The position numbers and the translations under genes are program-made. From contig BJHQ01000014.1 in assembly GCA_014193115.1 (NCBI GenBank), positions 1 through 64,000 of the forward strand: a DNA stretch of 64,000 bases, in the 5' to 3' direction. This DNA is from Planctomycetota bacterium. Lineage in GTDB: Bacteria; Planctomycetota; UBA11346. A model generated the notes under the pieces. That model saw only the letters and a program-made list of their open reading frames with translations. It searched no databases and had not been told where the DNA came from. Below, piece by piece: positions 10,962 to 20,526 of the stretch. The first letter of the stretch is position 1, and every line of letters starts with the position of its first letter.

Positions 10962-11594
10962 ATGACCAACGCACACCAACAGGAAATCGGCCATTTCGTC
11001 GATGGGCTGACGTCGCAGCAACGCACCTTCCTGCAGCGGCTGCTCGGTGAATGCCTGTCGGTCGTGCCGAGCAAGGACACCCCACCGGTCTATTCAGGTC
11101 CCGAATTGGCCAACCTGGTCGGCGAGGGAATCCATCCCCTGTTCCAGATGCTCGACGCGCTGCGCTGCTACGCAGCCAACGATGAATCGAGCGATATCCG
11201 GCCCTTCGCCGTGCGGTTTCCCGAGCCTGGACATGCGTTGGTGATCGTCAGTCCACGCATTGCCGGCTGGCGGGGCATCTGGGAGGCCCAGGCCCACCAA
11301 TGGGTGGTCGATCTCCATGTCGGTAGGCTGACCGTGGATTTGAAGAAATTGCGCGATCTGACCTCCTCGACCATCGCCTGGCTGGTGACCCTCGCCCAAC
11401 AGGTTCCGACTCGGCGGCTGAGTCTGGTCGGCGCCAGCGATCAGATGGCGAGATCGATCCGGGTGCTGCGCCTCGACCAGACCCTGCTCCTCATTGAGCC
11501 CCAGGCGTCGAAGGACGCCCCGGCAACTGCGTCGAAGGACGCCCCGGCAACTGCGTCGAAGGACGCTCCGGCAACCCCAGCCGACCCGATCTGA
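10962..11594 (+). CDS. STAS-like (anti-anti-sigma type) domain protein with C-terminal repeat tail
   Basis: 210 residues. The part from about 115 to 180 (QWVVDLHVGRLTVDLKKL, then SSTIAWLVTLAQQ and RRLSLVGASDQMARSIRVL) follows the strand-helix pattern of STAS domains, where a serine near the start of the helix is the usual phosphorylation site. The N-terminal half is a helical region without clear homology. The tail contains three exact copies of the octapeptide ASKDAPAT, encoded by a 24-bp repeat. If the STAS call is right, the protein would act in a partner-switching pathway. No anti-sigma kinase is next to it. The start follows an inverted repeat at 10924. Confidence 0.55.
   Translation: MTNAHQQEIGHFVDGLTSQQRTFLQRLLGECLSVVPSKDTPPVYSGPELANLVGEGIHPLFQMLDALRCYAANDESSDIRPFAVRFPEPGHALVIVSPRIAGWRGIWEAQAHQWVVDLHVGRLTVDLKKLRDLTSSTIAWLVTLAQQVPTRRLSLVGASDQMARSIRVLRLDQTLLLIEPQASKDAPATASKDAPATASKDAPATPADPI
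11505..11576. repeat. 24-bp in-frame tandem repeat (3 copies)
   Basis: Three consecutive 24-bp units encode ASKDAPAT. The third differs from the others by a single base (GCT for GCC). The near-identity at DNA level indicates a recent expansion at the very end of the coding sequence. Confidence 0.95.
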
Positions 11595-11752
11595 GCGGGC
11601 GATTGGCGCTGGGGCGCGCCTGAGCTGGCTGGCTTGCGGTCCTGACGTACTTCCCTATTGTCCTGCCCCTCTGACGGGGAGGAGCGACCGACGCGGACGC
11701 CCTCCCGGTCCCAACCGCCCCGTACCGGGGTCCTCCGCCAAGGAGACGCGTC

Positions 11753-12028
11753 ATGTCCGTCACCAAAGATCAGAAGTCCGTCCTCATCAAGGAGTTCGGC
11801 GGCAGCGACAAGAACACCGGCTCGGCCTCGGTGCAGATCGCGCTGCTCACCGCCCGGATCAACGACCTCACCGAGCACCTGAAATCCCATAAGAAGGATT
11901 TCCACAGCCGACGCGGTCTGCTGGTGATGGTCTCGAAGCGCGCCAAGTTGCTGAAGTACATCAATGCCAACGATGTCGAAGGCTACCGCGCCCTGTCCGC
12001 CAAGCTCAACATCCGCCAGAAGCTCTGA
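11753..12028 (+). CDS. rpsO: 30S ribosomal protein S15
   Basis: A 91-residue protein, full family length (88-90). It binds 16S rRNA early in small-subunit assembly. The family signature is complete: the N-terminal [17 protein letters not shown], then [18 protein letters not shown], and the C-terminal [17 protein letters not shown] strong AAGGAGA Shine-Dalgarno lies at 11741-11747. A terminator follows at 12035, and pnp lies downstream with a cytidine deaminase gene between them; rpsO-pnp linkage is widespread in bacteria. The 158-base leader could hold S15 autoregulation, but no known structure was identified. Confidence 0.98.
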   Translation: MSVTKDQKSVLIKEFGGSDKNTGSASVQIALLTARINDLTEHLKSHKKDFHSRRGLLVMVSKRAKLLKYINANDVEGYRALSAKLNIRQKL

Positions 12029-12034
12029 TCCCAT

Positions 12035-12069
12035 GCGGGCCGCGCCGAACGCGCGGCCCGCGCTGTTTT
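12035..12069 (+). terminator. Rho-independent terminator after rpsO
   Basis: A perfect 11-bp stem (GCGGGCCGCGC with GCGCGGCCCGC) and a CGAAC loop, followed by GCTGTTTT. It lies 6 bases after the rpsO stop, so cdd and pnp probably need read-through or their own promoters. Confidence 0.85.
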
Positions 12070-12102
12070 CCGGCCGATCCGCTGACTCCCGCCTCTGCAT
12101 CC

Positions 12103-12492
12103 ATGGCCCCCGACGACGAGCTGATCCGCGCTGCGCGATCGCTGGTCGGCGGCTTCGCCTTGTCCCGCAGTTCCTTGGAAGCAGGGACAGTGGCCTGCGC
12201 CCTGCGTTCGGCGGGTGGGCGGATCTGCACCGGAATCTGCGTCGACCTGGCCTGCGGCATCGGCTTCTGCGCCGAGCACGCCGCTGTCGCGGAATTGCTC
12301 AAGCACCGGGAAACCGCGATCGCCAGCATCGTCGCCGTGTCGACCACCAGCATCCTCCCACCCTGCGGCCGGTGCCGCGAGCTGCTGGTCCAGGTCGATT
12401 CCAGCAACTTTGCCACCGCAGTGACCGTCGCTCCCGACCGCGCTGTGCCCCTGCGTACGTTGCTGCCCGACCATTGGTTGGCGTTACCATGA
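12103..12492 (+). CDS. cdd: Cytidine deaminase
   Basis: A 129-residue zinc enzyme converting cytidine or deoxycytidine to uridine or deoxyuridine in pyrimidine salvage. The zinc and catalytic motifs are CAEHA (Cys56, proton-shuttling Glu58) and PCGRCREL (Cys88, Cys91). The length fits the homotetrameric class. The consensus substrate-binding NxE segment near residue 44 is not obvious (CTGICVDLACG), so a blasticidin-S-deaminase-like or other nucleoside specificity is possible. It sits between the rpsO terminator and pnp. Confidence 0.85.
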   Translation: MAPDDELIRAARSLVGGFALSRSSLEAGTVACALRSAGGRICTGICVDLACGIGFCAEHAAVAELLKHRETAIASIVAVSTTSILPPCGRCRELLVQVDSSNFATAVTVAPDRAVPLRTLLPDHWLALP

Positions 12493-12547
12493 GCGCCTTC
12501 ACCAGCCGGTTGCGCCATATCTCCAGCGCCCGCTCCAAGCAGCACCA

Positions 12548-12607
12548 GCCGAGCTGGCGCTCGGCGCTCCCAGCCAAGCCCTGCCGAGTGGCGCTCGGCG
12601 CTCCCAG
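12548..12607 (-). repeat. Two family-B REP-like hairpin repeats between cdd and pnp
   Basis: Copies at 12548-12573 (intact, stem GCCGAGC/GCTCGGC) and 12583-12607 (two bases missing in the stem), both in minus orientation with the GGAGCGCC flank on the right-hand side. No gene is supported in 12493-12753. Confidence 0.85.
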
Positions 12608-12753
12608 CCCACGCTCGGCCTTCCCCTTTCCCCACCCCCGCTCTGCCCTGACCGCCTCTCCCGACGTCGGCCCTGCCTGTCTGGCTGGACCCACCTCCGG
12701 ATAGGCACGGGTATCGGTTCCATCGACCGGGCCCTGCCCGGTGGAGTCCTTCC

Positions 12754-15315
12754 ATGACCTCTCCCGCATCCGCTCCCCAACCCCTGCAATCCCGCGAGGA
12801 GGCCCTGGCCGCCCTCGGCATGCAGAAGCACACCGTCACCATCGCGGTGGGCGCCACCCCGATCACCATCGAAACCGGCTATGTCGCGAAGCAGGCGGCA
12901 GGTTCGGTGCTGGTCCGTAGCGGCGACACCGTGGTGCTGTCCACGGTCTGCGACGGCGATCCCCGCGCCGGTCTCGATTTCTTCCCGCTGACCGTCGATT
13001 ACCGGGAAAAGCACTACGCCGCCGGCCGCATCCCCGGCAACTTCTTCCGTCGCGAAGCCCGCCCCAGCGACCACGAGACCCTGATCAGCCGGCTCACCGA
13101 CCGCCCGCTGCGCCCGCTGTTCCCCGCCGGCTACAAGCGTGACACGTCCTGCCAGTCGCTGGTCCTGTCGTATGATCAGGTCAACGAGTCCGACGTGCTG
13201 TCGATGATCGGCGTGTCGGCGTCGCTGATGGTCTCGCACATCCCCTTCCAGGGGCCGATCGGGGCCGTGCGCATCGGCCGCATCGACAACGCTCTGGTCA
13301 TCAATCCGACCGTGGAGCAGCGCAAAGCGTCGACTCTCGACCTGATCGTCGCCGGCACCAAGGACGCGATCACCATGGTCGAGTGCGGAGCCCAGGAGAT
13401 TCCTGAGGCGGTCATGGTCGAGGCCCTGACCCTCGCCCATCAGCAGGTCCAGATCATCTGCGCCGCCATCGCCGAGCTCCAGGCCAAGGCCGGCAAGCCC
13501 AAGATGGTGGTGGCGGATCCGCCGACGAATCCGTGGGTCGCGAAAATCCTTGCGGAAAGCCGTGCGACCTTGCGCACCGCCCTGCTCACGGCGAACAAGC
13601 ATCAGCGGTCGTCCGCGGTCAAGGCCGAACGGGAACGGATCGTCACCGCCCTCGCCGCCACGGTTCCGGAAGCCGAGCGTGATGCTGCTGCGCTCGCCAT
13701 CAAGAACGCCTTCGGCGATGCGAAGGACGTGGTCTTCCGCGATCTGATCCTCGACGGCAAACGGGTCGACGGCCGCAGCACCTCTGAGGTCCGGCCGATC
13801 GTGATCGACCTCGACCAGCTGCCCCGCACCCATGGCAGCGTGCTGTTCACCCGCGGCGAGACCCAGGCCCTGATGACCTGCACCCTCGGCACCGCCGAGG
13901 ACGAGCTGCTGATCGACGGCCTCAAGCCGAAGTACAGCGAATGGTTCCTGCTCAATTACAACTTCCCCGGCTTTTCCGTGGGCGAGGTCGAGAAGCGCGG
14001 CAGCCCCGGCCGGCGCGAGATCGGCCACGGCGCCCTGGCCCGCCGCGCCCTGGTGTCGGTCCTGCCCAAGCGCGAGGAATTCCCCTATTGCATCCGCCTG
14101 GTCAGCGAGATCACCGAGTCCAACGGCTCGTCCTCGATGGCCACGGTGTGCAGCGGCTCGATGGCGCTGATGTCCTCCGGCGTGCCGATCACCGCCCCGG
14201 TGGCCGGCATCGCCATGGGCCTGGTCATGGAAGGCGACCGTTACGCCATCCTCACCGACATCCTTGGTGACGAAGACCACTACGGCGACATGGACTTCAA
14301 GGTCTGCGGCACTGAAAAGGGCCTGACCGCCTTGCAGATGGACATCAAGATCAGCGGCATCTCGGCCGATTTGATGGCCAAGGCCCTGGAACAGGCTCGT
14401 CAGGGCCGGCTCCACATCCTGCGCCACATGAACGCCGCGATCAGCACCGCCCGCACCCAGCTGTCGCCGCTGGCGCCGCAGATCGTCCAGGTCCAGATCG
14501 ATCCCGAACTGATCGGTAAGATCATCGGCAAGGGCGGCGAGACCATCCGCCGCATCCAGGAGGAATCCGGTGCCAAGCTCAATGTCGACGACGACGGCAT
14601 CATCACCATCGCCTCGCCGGATCTCGCCAGCATTGAAAAGGCCAAGGGCTGGATCAGCGACCTGACGGAGAAGCCCGAGGTCGGTAAGACCTATCACGGC
14701 ACCGTGACCTCGATCAAGGAGTTCGGCGCCTTCGTCGAGTTCATCCCCGAGACCGAGGGCCTGGTCCACATCAGCGAATGGGACACCGGCCACGTCAAAT
14801 CCCTCGAAGGCATCGCCAAGGTCGGCGATGCAGTGGATGTCAAGCTGATCGAGGTCGACGAGCGCACCGGCAAGTTCCGGTTGTCGCGCCGCGCCCTCCT
14901 GCCAGGCGGCGATGCTCCGCGGACCGACACCCCGCGCAGCGACAGCGGACCGCGCGGCGACGCCCGTCCCGCCGCACCACGGGTCGAACGCAAACCGGCA
15001 GCGCCGACCGAGCAGCCGGAAATCGGCAAGACCTATACCGGACGAGTGACCTCGGTGCGCGACTTCGGCGCTTTCATCGAGTTCGTGCCGGGCATCGAAG
15101 GCCTCCTCCACATCAGCGAATGGGACATGGGCCGGGTCGAGCGGATGGACGATGTCGCCCAGGCTGGAGACACGGTCCAGGTCAAGCTGCTCGAGATCGA
15201 CCCCAAGACCGGGAAGTACCGCCTGTCGCGCCGCGCCTTGCTTCCCGGCGGCGACGCGCCGCGCCCCGAACGCCCGGCACGCAGCGGCGGCGATCGCGGC
15301 CCCAGCCGCCGCTGA
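12754..15315 (+). CDS. pnp: Polyribonucleotide nucleotidyltransferase (PNPase) with duplicated S1 domain
   Basis: An 853-residue 3'-5' phosphorolytic RNase of the degradosome type. Two RNase PH cores are visible, the first starting near residue 28 and the second with [16 protein letters not shown] and the metal-binding [17 protein letters not shown] domain (about 577-630, with [15 protein letters not shown]) follows. Two S1 domains then occur at about 642-712 and 755-828, each closed by an [13 protein letters not shown] sequence and joined by a Pro/Arg/Asp-rich linker. Most bacterial PNPases have one S1 domain and about 700 residues. The extra S1 copy looks like an internal duplication that should strengthen RNA binding. 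Confidence 0.97.
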   Translation: MTSPASAPQPLQSREEALAALGMQKHTVTIAVGATPITIETGYVAKQAAGSVLVRSGDTVVLSTVCDGDPRAGLDFFPLTVDYREKHYAAGRIPGNFFRREARPSDHETLISRLTDRPLRPLFPAGYKRDTSCQSLVLSYDQVNESDVLSMIGVSASLMVSHIPFQGPIGAVRIGRIDNALVINPTVEQRKASTLDLIVAGTKDAITMVECGAQEIPEAVMVEALTLAHQQVQIICAAIAELQAKAGKPKMVVADPPTNPWVAKILAESRATLRTALLTANKHQRSSAVKAERERIVTALAATVPEAERDAAALAIKNAFGDAKDVVFRDLILDGKRVDGRSTSEVRPIVIDLDQLPRTHGSVLFTRGETQALMTCTLGTAEDELLIDGLKPKYSEWFLLNYNFPGFSVGEVEKRGSPGRREIGHGALARRALVSVLPKREEFPYCIRLVSEITESNGSSSMATVCSGSMALMSSGVPITAPVAGIAMGLVMEGDRYAILTDILGDEDHYGDMDFKVCGTEKGLTALQMDIKISGISADLMAKALEQARQGRLHILRHMNAAISTARTQLSPLAPQIVQVQIDPELIGKIIGKGGETIRRIQEESGAKLNVDDDGIITIASPDLASIEKAKGWISDLTEKPEVGKTYHGTVTSIKEFGAFVEFIPETEGLVHISEWDTGHVKSLEGIAKVGDAVDVKLIEVDERTGKFRLSRRALLPGGDAPRTDTPRSDSGPRGDARPAAPRVERKPAAPTEQPEIGKTYTGRVTSVRDFGAFIEFVPGIEGLLHISEWDMGRVERMDDVAQAGDTVQVKLLEIDPKTGKYRLSRRALLPGGDAPRPERPARSGGDRGPSRR

Positions 15316-15319
15316 ACCG

Positions 15320-15345
15320 CTGGGAGCATTGAGCGCCTGCTCGGC
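15320..15345 (+). repeat. Variant family-B REP-like repeat after pnp
   Basis: Begins CTGGGAGC and ends GCCTGCTCGGC. The left stem arm is mutated (ATTGAGC in place of GCCGAGC), leaving a shorter hairpin. Confidence 0.7.
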
Positions 15346-15362
15346 TTGTTGCCGGCTCGGCT

Positions 15363-15401
15363 GGTCGACCAGGAAGGGGCTCCGTTCCTTCCTGGTCGAC
15401 C
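15363..15401 (+). terminator. Perfect 15-bp hairpin after pnp, possible terminator
   Basis: GGTCGACCAGGAAGG and its exact complement CCTTCCTGGTCGACC flank a 9-base loop. No T-run follows, so it may be a structured 3' end or another repeat family rather than an intrinsic terminator. Confidence 0.5.
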
Positions 15402-15447
15402 CGTCCTACGGCTGGACCCAAGCAGCCGGGCCAACCACGATGTGGCC

Positions 15448-16458
15448 ATGCTCAGCTTCGCCGACGCCCGCGACCTCGTCGCCAAGCCCATGGACGAAAC
15501 GTCGGCGACGGCGGTGATCGACCTGCTGATGGCGGCGGCCCTGGCCGTCGATCAAGGCGCTGAGTTGCTGATCCGCTGGCAGCGTCGCGGCCCCACTGGA
15601 ACTGAGTTGGCGGCGGTGGTGCGCTGCCTGCTGGCCCGGGCCGTCCGGCCGCCCATCACCCGCCCGGTCTTCGACCTGTGCGGCACCGGCGGCAGCGGCC
15701 GGGTCCGTTTCAACGTCTCGACCACGGCGGCCTTCGTGCTCGCGGCGGCAGGCGTCCCGGTGGCGAAGCATGGCAACAAAGGCAGCGCTCGACCGAATGG
15801 GTCCTTCGATTTGCTCGACGCGCTGGGCATCCCCTACCAGTTGCCGCCCGAACGCCTGGCCGAAGTCCATGCCCGCACCGGGCTCTGCTTCCTGTTCGCC
15901 CGGGCGATGCATCCGGCCGTGGCTGCGGTGGCGCCCTATCGCAAAGCGGCGGCGGCCGTGGTGCCGCGCACCATTTTCAATCTCGCTGGCCCCCTGGCCA
16001 ATCCCTGCCGTCCGACCCGCCAACTGATCGGCGTGGTCGATCAGCAGACCGCCGCGGTGGTATGCGACGCGATCGCGATCCTCGGGACCGAAGCGGCCCT
16101 GGTGATCCGCGGACATCCCGGCATCGACGAGATTTCGATCACCGGCCCGACCCAGGTGTGGGCAGTCGGCATCCGCGCACCGACTGAATACCTGATACCT
16201 GCGGCCCGCGACCCGGACTCGCTTCCCGGTGGTGACGCTCAGGAAAACGCCAAGCTTTTTTCAGATCTGGTGGCCGGGAACGGACATCCGGACTTGGCTG
16301 GCATGGTGGCCGCCAATGCCGGAGTGGCCATCGACCTGTGGCACGGACGCACTCCCGACATCGCTGGTCCAGGCGTCACTGAAGCCGCTCGTTTGATCGC
16401 TGCCGGGGCCATCGCTGCCCAGGTCGATGCCTATAAGGCCGCCGCGCTGGCGGGCTGA
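15448..16458 (+). CDS. trpD: Anthranilate phosphoribosyltransferase
   Basis: A 336-residue enzyme that joins anthranilate to PRPP in tryptophan synthesis. The PRPP-binding glycine motif is CGTGGSGRVRFNVST, followed by AAAGVPVAKHGN and the substrate-site FNLAGPLANP and GHPGIDEIS motifs. Spacing and length match the family. The start at 15448 was chosen because TrpD homology begins at once; upstream codons cover the hairpin region. No other trp gene is nearby, so it is detached from a tryptophan operon. It is convergent with the next gene, whose stop lies 3 bases away. Confidence 0.93.
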   Translation: MLSFADARDLVAKPMDETSATAVIDLLMAAALAVDQGAELLIRWQRRGPTGTELAAVVRCLLARAVRPPITRPVFDLCGTGGSGRVRFNVSTTAAFVLAAAGVPVAKHGNKGSARPNGSFDLLDALGIPYQLPPERLAEVHARTGLCFLFARAMHPAVAAVAPYRKAAAAVVPRTIFNLAGPLANPCRPTRQLIGVVDQQTAAVVCDAIAILGTEAALVIRGHPGIDEISITGPTQVWAVGIRAPTEYLIPAARDPDSLPGGDAQENAKLFSDLVAGNGHPDLAGMVAANAGVAIDLWHGRTPDIAGPGVTEAARLIAAGAIAAQVDAYKAAALAG

Positions 16459-16460
16459 GA

Positions 16461-17063
16461 TCACTCGATCAGCTCACGCTTGGGCGGGACGTAACCGTCT
16501 TCACGCTCCGGCCACTTGTCATCGTTTTCCATGCGTCGATCGGTGACCTGACCATTGAGGGCCAGGGACTTGGTGATGCCAAGCTTCTCCCAGGTGCTCA
16601 TGTCCGCGATGATGACCGGACGTTTCGCACTTGCCCCAAAGCTGCCGGGAGGCAGACGCCAGCCTTCGCATTTGAAGAACTGGTCGCGGATGGTCGATCC
16701 GACGCCGGCGAGGAGCAGGGCCGGGGCTTCGCCGGTGCGGTCCGAGATCAACGTGACGCGGACCAGGAGGTCAGCCTCGTCGATCCGTTCCTGACCATCC
16801 GCCACCTGCCAGTTCGGCTCGCAGAGCATGACCTGCCAGGGCATCGGATCGTGGTCGCCGCGACTGCTGTAGCGCAGGGTGAACGTATAGCGCTTTTCCA
16901 GATACGATTGCGGAAGCTTGGTCGTTGCTGCCAAGCCCGGAAAATCCAAATTGGACCACCGCCACATCGGCAGCACCAAAGGCGCGACGAACCAGCCGAC
17001 GATGCAGACCGGCACCAGGACGATGATGGCCGCGATGCAGCCCAGGTTATTTTTCGTGGCCAT
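16461..17063 (-). CDS. Single-pass membrane-anchored protein of unknown function
   Basis: A 200-residue protein. After a short polar start (MATKNNLG) comes one hydrophobic helix (about 9-33, CIAAIIVLVPVCIVGWFVAP). The rest is soluble, with no recognised domain; it is rich in aromatic residues and ends with an acidic/basic tail (EREDGYVPPKRELIE). With an N-in anchor the bulk would lie outside the cytoplasmic membrane. The start at 17063 places the anchor at the N-terminus; the longer upstream frame is low-complexity. It diverges from the ABC exporter, whose start is 145 bases away. Confidence 0.6.
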   Translation of the reverse strand: MATKNNLGCIAAIIVLVPVCIVGWFVAPLVLPMWRWSNLDFPGLAATTKLPQSYLEKRYTFTLRYSSRGDHDPMPWQVMLCEPNWQVADGQERIDEADLLVRVTLISDRTGEAPALLLAGVGSTIRDQFFKCEGWRLPPGSFGASAKRPVIIADMSTWEKLGITKSLALNGQVTDRRMENDDKWPEREDGYVPPKRELIE

Positions 17064-17208
17064 GGAGTCGATGCTCCGGGCGGGCGGCGGCGGGCAAGCC
17101 TCACCGGCGCGGCCGCCTCTGTGAGGCCAGCCGGCCGTGCTTGCATGTCTGGAGTGGTGCCGACCATCTGCGCCATCGCCGCGACCGCTCCTTGGCCGTG
17201 ACGATGTG

Positions 17209-19050
17209 ATGGCCGACACCTCGACCGGAACCAGCGCCCGTCTGGTCACCACCGCACCGATACCTTGGCGCGAACTGCTCGCGCCGCTCGGCAAGCCGTT
17301 GTACACAACCCGCTGGCTGGTGATCGGCACGGTCATCGCCGGCTGGGCGAAATTCCTGCTTCCGCTGACCGTCCCCTGGGCGACTGGGCGGGTGGTGGAC
17401 CTGGTCCTGGGTCAATCCAAGCTGACCCCGGCCGAACGGCTCGACGAGCTTACCTACGTCACGGTCATCCTGCTGGTTTCGACGGTGCTGCTCGGCATCG
17501 CGTCCTATTTCCGCCACATTTGGGCGGTGCGCACGGTGGCGACGGTCCAGCACCTGCTCCGCCGCCGCCTGTTCCACCACATCCAGCGGTTGAGCATGGG
17601 CTTCTTCCAGCGCCACCACTCAGGCGCCTTGGGGGCACGGGTATCGTCGGACATCGCCCAGGCGGGAAGCCTGCTCGACCGCGGCCTGATCATGTACGCA
17701 ATGGATCTGGTGTTCTTCGTGACCGCCTCGGTCGTGCTGCTGATCATCAACTGGAAGCTGACCCTGATCGGCTACGGCGTGCTCATCCTCAACGCCTGGG
17801 TGCTCGCGGTCTATGCGCCGAGCATCCGCCGTCAGCAGAAACAGGTCCAGGAATCCCAGAGCCAGGTCACCGGCAAGGCCGCCGAGTTCTTCGCCGCGAT
17901 CAGCCTGGTGAAGGCCTATGCCGGCGAGCGCGAGGCGCTCAGCGAGTTCTCGGGCCGCAGCGAAAAGGTCCGCGATCTGGTCTTCGAGACCTCGGATTTC
18001 CAGGGCCGCTTCCAGGGCTGGTCGACTGGCCTGATGCAGTTGGCCACGGTCGCCGTGCTCTGCCTCGGAGCGTGGTTGATCGTGGCCCATCCGGGCAGCC
18101 TGACCACCGGTGAATTGGTGGCGTTTCTGCTCTATCTGGGCTCGGTCAACGGCACCATCCAGCGCATGGTCGATGGCATCAACGTCCTCCAGGAAGGACT
18201 CGCCGCCCTGGAACGCATCGGCGATCTGCTGCGCGTGTTGCCGACTCCGGCTGACCGGCCGGAAGCGGTCAGCCCGCCCCTGGCCGGACGGGTCGAATTC
18301 ACCGATGTCCGTTTCGCCTACCCAGCGCCACCTGGTGGACCGGACCGTCCATCGGTGCTGAACGGCTTCAGTTTCACCTTCGAACGGGGCCGGACCTATG
18401 CCCTGGTCGGCTCCTCTGGCAGCGGCAAGTCGACCCTGTGCCAGCTGATGCTGCGTTTCTTCGATCCCGACCACGGCGTGATCCGCCTCGATGGACACGA
18501 TCTGCGCGACATCAAGCAGACCTGGTTCCGCCAGAATGTCGCGGTGGTGCTCCAAGATCCGGTCCTGTTCAGCACGTCGGTGCGGGACAACATCGACTTC
18601 GCCACCGACGACGCGACCCACGCCCAGGTCGAGGCAGCCGCTCGCGCCGCCCAGGCCCACGACTTCATCGCCGCGCTGCCCGACGGATACGAGACCCGGC
18701 TCGGCGAGCGCGGCGTGTCGTTGTCGGGAGGGCAGCGCCAGCGGGTCGCCATCGCCCGGGCCCTGATGCGCGACCCGAAGCTGCTGATCCTGGACGAGGC
18801 GACCAGCGCCCTGGATACCGTCACCGAGCGAGCCATCCAGCAGGTCATCGACCGTTTGCGCGGCACCCGCACCGTGGTGGTCATCGCCCACCGCCTGTCG
18901 ACCATCCGCAATGTCGATGAGATCCTGGTGCTGGATCGCGGTAAGCTGGTCGAGAACGGAAGCTATGACGACCTGATGGCCCGCGGTGGGACCTTCACCA
19001 GGCTGGCCGCAGAGCAGGTCGAAAAGCCGCTCGGATCGCCTATCGGGTAA
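17209..19050 (+). CDS. ABC exporter, fused permease and ATPase (MsbA/lipid or multidrug type)
   Basis: A 613-residue half-transporter with an N-terminal six-helix transmembrane domain (about 25-330) and a C-terminal nucleotide-binding domain. The ATPase motifs are all intact: Walker A GSSGSGKST (about 400), Q-loop VVLQDPVLFSTSVRDN, signature LSGGQRQRVAIARAL (about 505), Walker B LLILDEATSALD and H-loop IAHRLST. It should work as a homodimer or with a partner half. Substrate cannot be read from sequence; lipid flippase or drug/peptide export are the usual roles. A 22-bp piece of its 3' end (19001-19022) is repeated just after the stop at 19073-19094. Confidence 0.93.
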   Translation: MADTSTGTSARLVTTAPIPWRELLAPLGKPLYTTRWLVIGTVIAGWAKFLLPLTVPWATGRVVDLVLGQSKLTPAERLDELTYVTVILLVSTVLLGIASYFRHIWAVRTVATVQHLLRRRLFHHIQRLSMGFFQRHHSGALGARVSSDIAQAGSLLDRGLIMYAMDLVFFVTASVVLLIINWKLTLIGYGVLILNAWVLAVYAPSIRRQQKQVQESQSQVTGKAAEFFAAISLVKAYAGEREALSEFSGRSEKVRDLVFETSDFQGRFQGWSTGLMQLATVAVLCLGAWLIVAHPGSLTTGELVAFLLYLGSVNGTIQRMVDGINVLQEGLAALERIGDLLRVLPTPADRPEAVSPPLAGRVEFTDVRFAYPAPPGGPDRPSVLNGFSFTFERGRTYALVGSSGSGKSTLCQLMLRFFDPDHGVIRLDGHDLRDIKQTWFRQNVAVVLQDPVLFSTSVRDNIDFATDDATHAQVEAAARAAQAHDFIAALPDGYETRLGERGVSLSGGQRQRVAIARALMRDPKLLILDEATSALDTVTERAIQQVIDRLRGTRTVVVIAHRLSTIRNVDEILVLDRGKLVENGSYDDLMARGGTFTRLAAEQVEKPLGSPIG

Positions 19051-19246
19051 GCCCAGCGATGCTCAGTTCCCGGGCTGGCCGCAGAGCAGGTCGATAAGGG
19101 CGCCTGACCTGATTCGCAGGGGCTGGGACAAGCCCGTTCCAGCCCTTCCGGTACCCCCTTTTTTCAACGCGTTGCATCTTCATATTGCATTCACATTCCT
19201 TCAGATGGTCCCGCCGACGACCGTGGCAACCCCAAGGAGACCCCTC

Positions 19247-20515
19247 GTGAATCGTCCCGTCACCGCCCTCGCCCTGATCGCCGCCGGTCTTACCCCGGCC
19301 CTCCATGCGGAGGACGCCATCAAGGGTTCCCTCACCGGTACCATCCAGATTCGCGGTGAATACGCGAATGCGTACCAGGACAATGCTGGTCCGTACGCCC
19401 CTTCGGAAGGCGCCAACGCCAAGACCGACCACTTCGACTTCTATCTCCGCCGCGCCCGTCTCGGTGCCAAGTTCGAATCCACCAGCAAGCAGTGGAGCGG
19501 CTCCTTCATCCTGCGCGCTGATCGCGCCGATCAGGTCAGCGCTGCGACGAGCAGCGCTGCCAGCCGTACTCCGGTCCTGCATCAGGTCTTCGTCAGCCGT
19601 AATTTCCAGAACTCCGAAGGCACCGTGAAATATGCGATCCAGGCCGGCTTGGACTACGCGTTCTTCAACCGCGCTGATCTCGGCCCGAGCGGCGCCAACC
19701 TCCTGCCCACCCAGCGCGCCACCCACAGCTTGAGTGCCACGCGCGGCACCGGCATCGGCTTCCGGACCGCCAGCAAGGAAATCAAATTCGGCGTCGACAT
19801 CCAGAACAATACCGGTGATGGTGCTCCGTCCTCCAAGACTGAACGCGAAGGTCTGTGGTACTCGACCCGCATCGAACTGTCGCCACCCGAATCCACCAAC
19901 TGGAACATCGACAAGTACCAGGAGACCTGGGCCGGCGCTGAAGGCCAGGGACTGCTGCTCGGCATCGAGGTCGGCTACAATCAAAAGGACTACACCGCGG
20001 CCGCTAATACTCCAGTAAATGGTCCGCCGAGCGCTGGCGATACGCTGACCGACACTCTGGTCGTTGGCGGCGATCTGCTGTTCCGTTGGAATGGCTTGGT
20101 CGCCTTGGCTGAAGCCCGTTGGCAGCGCATGTTTGCCCACACCAACTGGACCACCGGCCCCCTCGGTGGCCAGAATGGAAACAGCGAAGCATCTTCGGTG
20201 ATCTACATCATCCAGGCCGGCTATGCGTTGCCGACCGATTTCATCTCCGAAGGTAGCTCGTCGGAAGTCGCCGTCCGCTGGACCTACCGCGATGCGGTCC
20301 GCGAGAACCGCTCCACCGAAGCTTCGTTGTTCGGCACCCAGGATTACGGCAACAGCGGCCAGTCGTACGAATTCGGCTTGACCTATTATGACCTGCTCGA
20401 CATGGCCAAGGACGGCAAGGGCAACAAGACTGGTATCGTCTACACCAACTGGCACGCCGAAAGCGGCAGCGGCAAGGCCCACATCTTCCGCATCCAGCAC
20501 CAGGTGGCGTTCTGA
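19247..20515 (+). CDS. Outer-membrane porin (OprO/OprP-like beta-barrel)
   Basis: A 422-residue secreted barrel. The GTG start at 19247 is preferred: an AAGGAGA Shine-Dalgarno lies at 19234-19240 and a clean signal peptide (TALALIAAGLTPALHA) follows immediately. The mature protein shows alternating strands and turns, an early FDFYLRRARLGAKFE element typical of phosphate-selective porin-like proteins, and a terminal phenylalanine (HQVAF), the assembly signal recognised by BamA. It would allow small anions or sugars to cross the outer membrane. Two terminators follow. The region before it (19051-19246) ends in an AT-rich stretch that probably holds its promoter. Confidence 0.82.
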   Translation: MNRPVTALALIAAGLTPALHAEDAIKGSLTGTIQIRGEYANAYQDNAGPYAPSEGANAKTDHFDFYLRRARLGAKFESTSKQWSGSFILRADRADQVSAATSSAASRTPVLHQVFVSRNFQNSEGTVKYAIQAGLDYAFFNRADLGPSGANLLPTQRATHSLSATRGTGIGFRTASKEIKFGVDIQNNTGDGAPSSKTEREGLWYSTRIELSPPESTNWNIDKYQETWAGAEGQGLLLGIEVGYNQKDYTAAANTPVNGPPSAGDTLTDTLVVGGDLLFRWNGLVALAEARWQRMFAHTNWTTGPLGGQNGNSEASSVIYIIQAGYALPTDFISEGSSSEVAVRWTYRDAVRENRSTEASLFGTQDYGNSGQSYEFGLTYYDLLDMAKDGKGNKTGIVYTNWHAESGSGKAHIFRIQHQVAF

Positions 20516-20526
20516 ATTGACCTGAG

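Noticed and set aside
12499-15111. An 870-codon minus-strand frame opposite pnp
   Set aside because: Antisense shadow; composition (His/Asp/Gly-rich) is typical of reversed high-GC coding, and pnp is unmistakable.
15363-15401. Standard intrinsic terminator
   Set aside because: The hairpin is perfect but has no T-run; kept only as a possible terminator.
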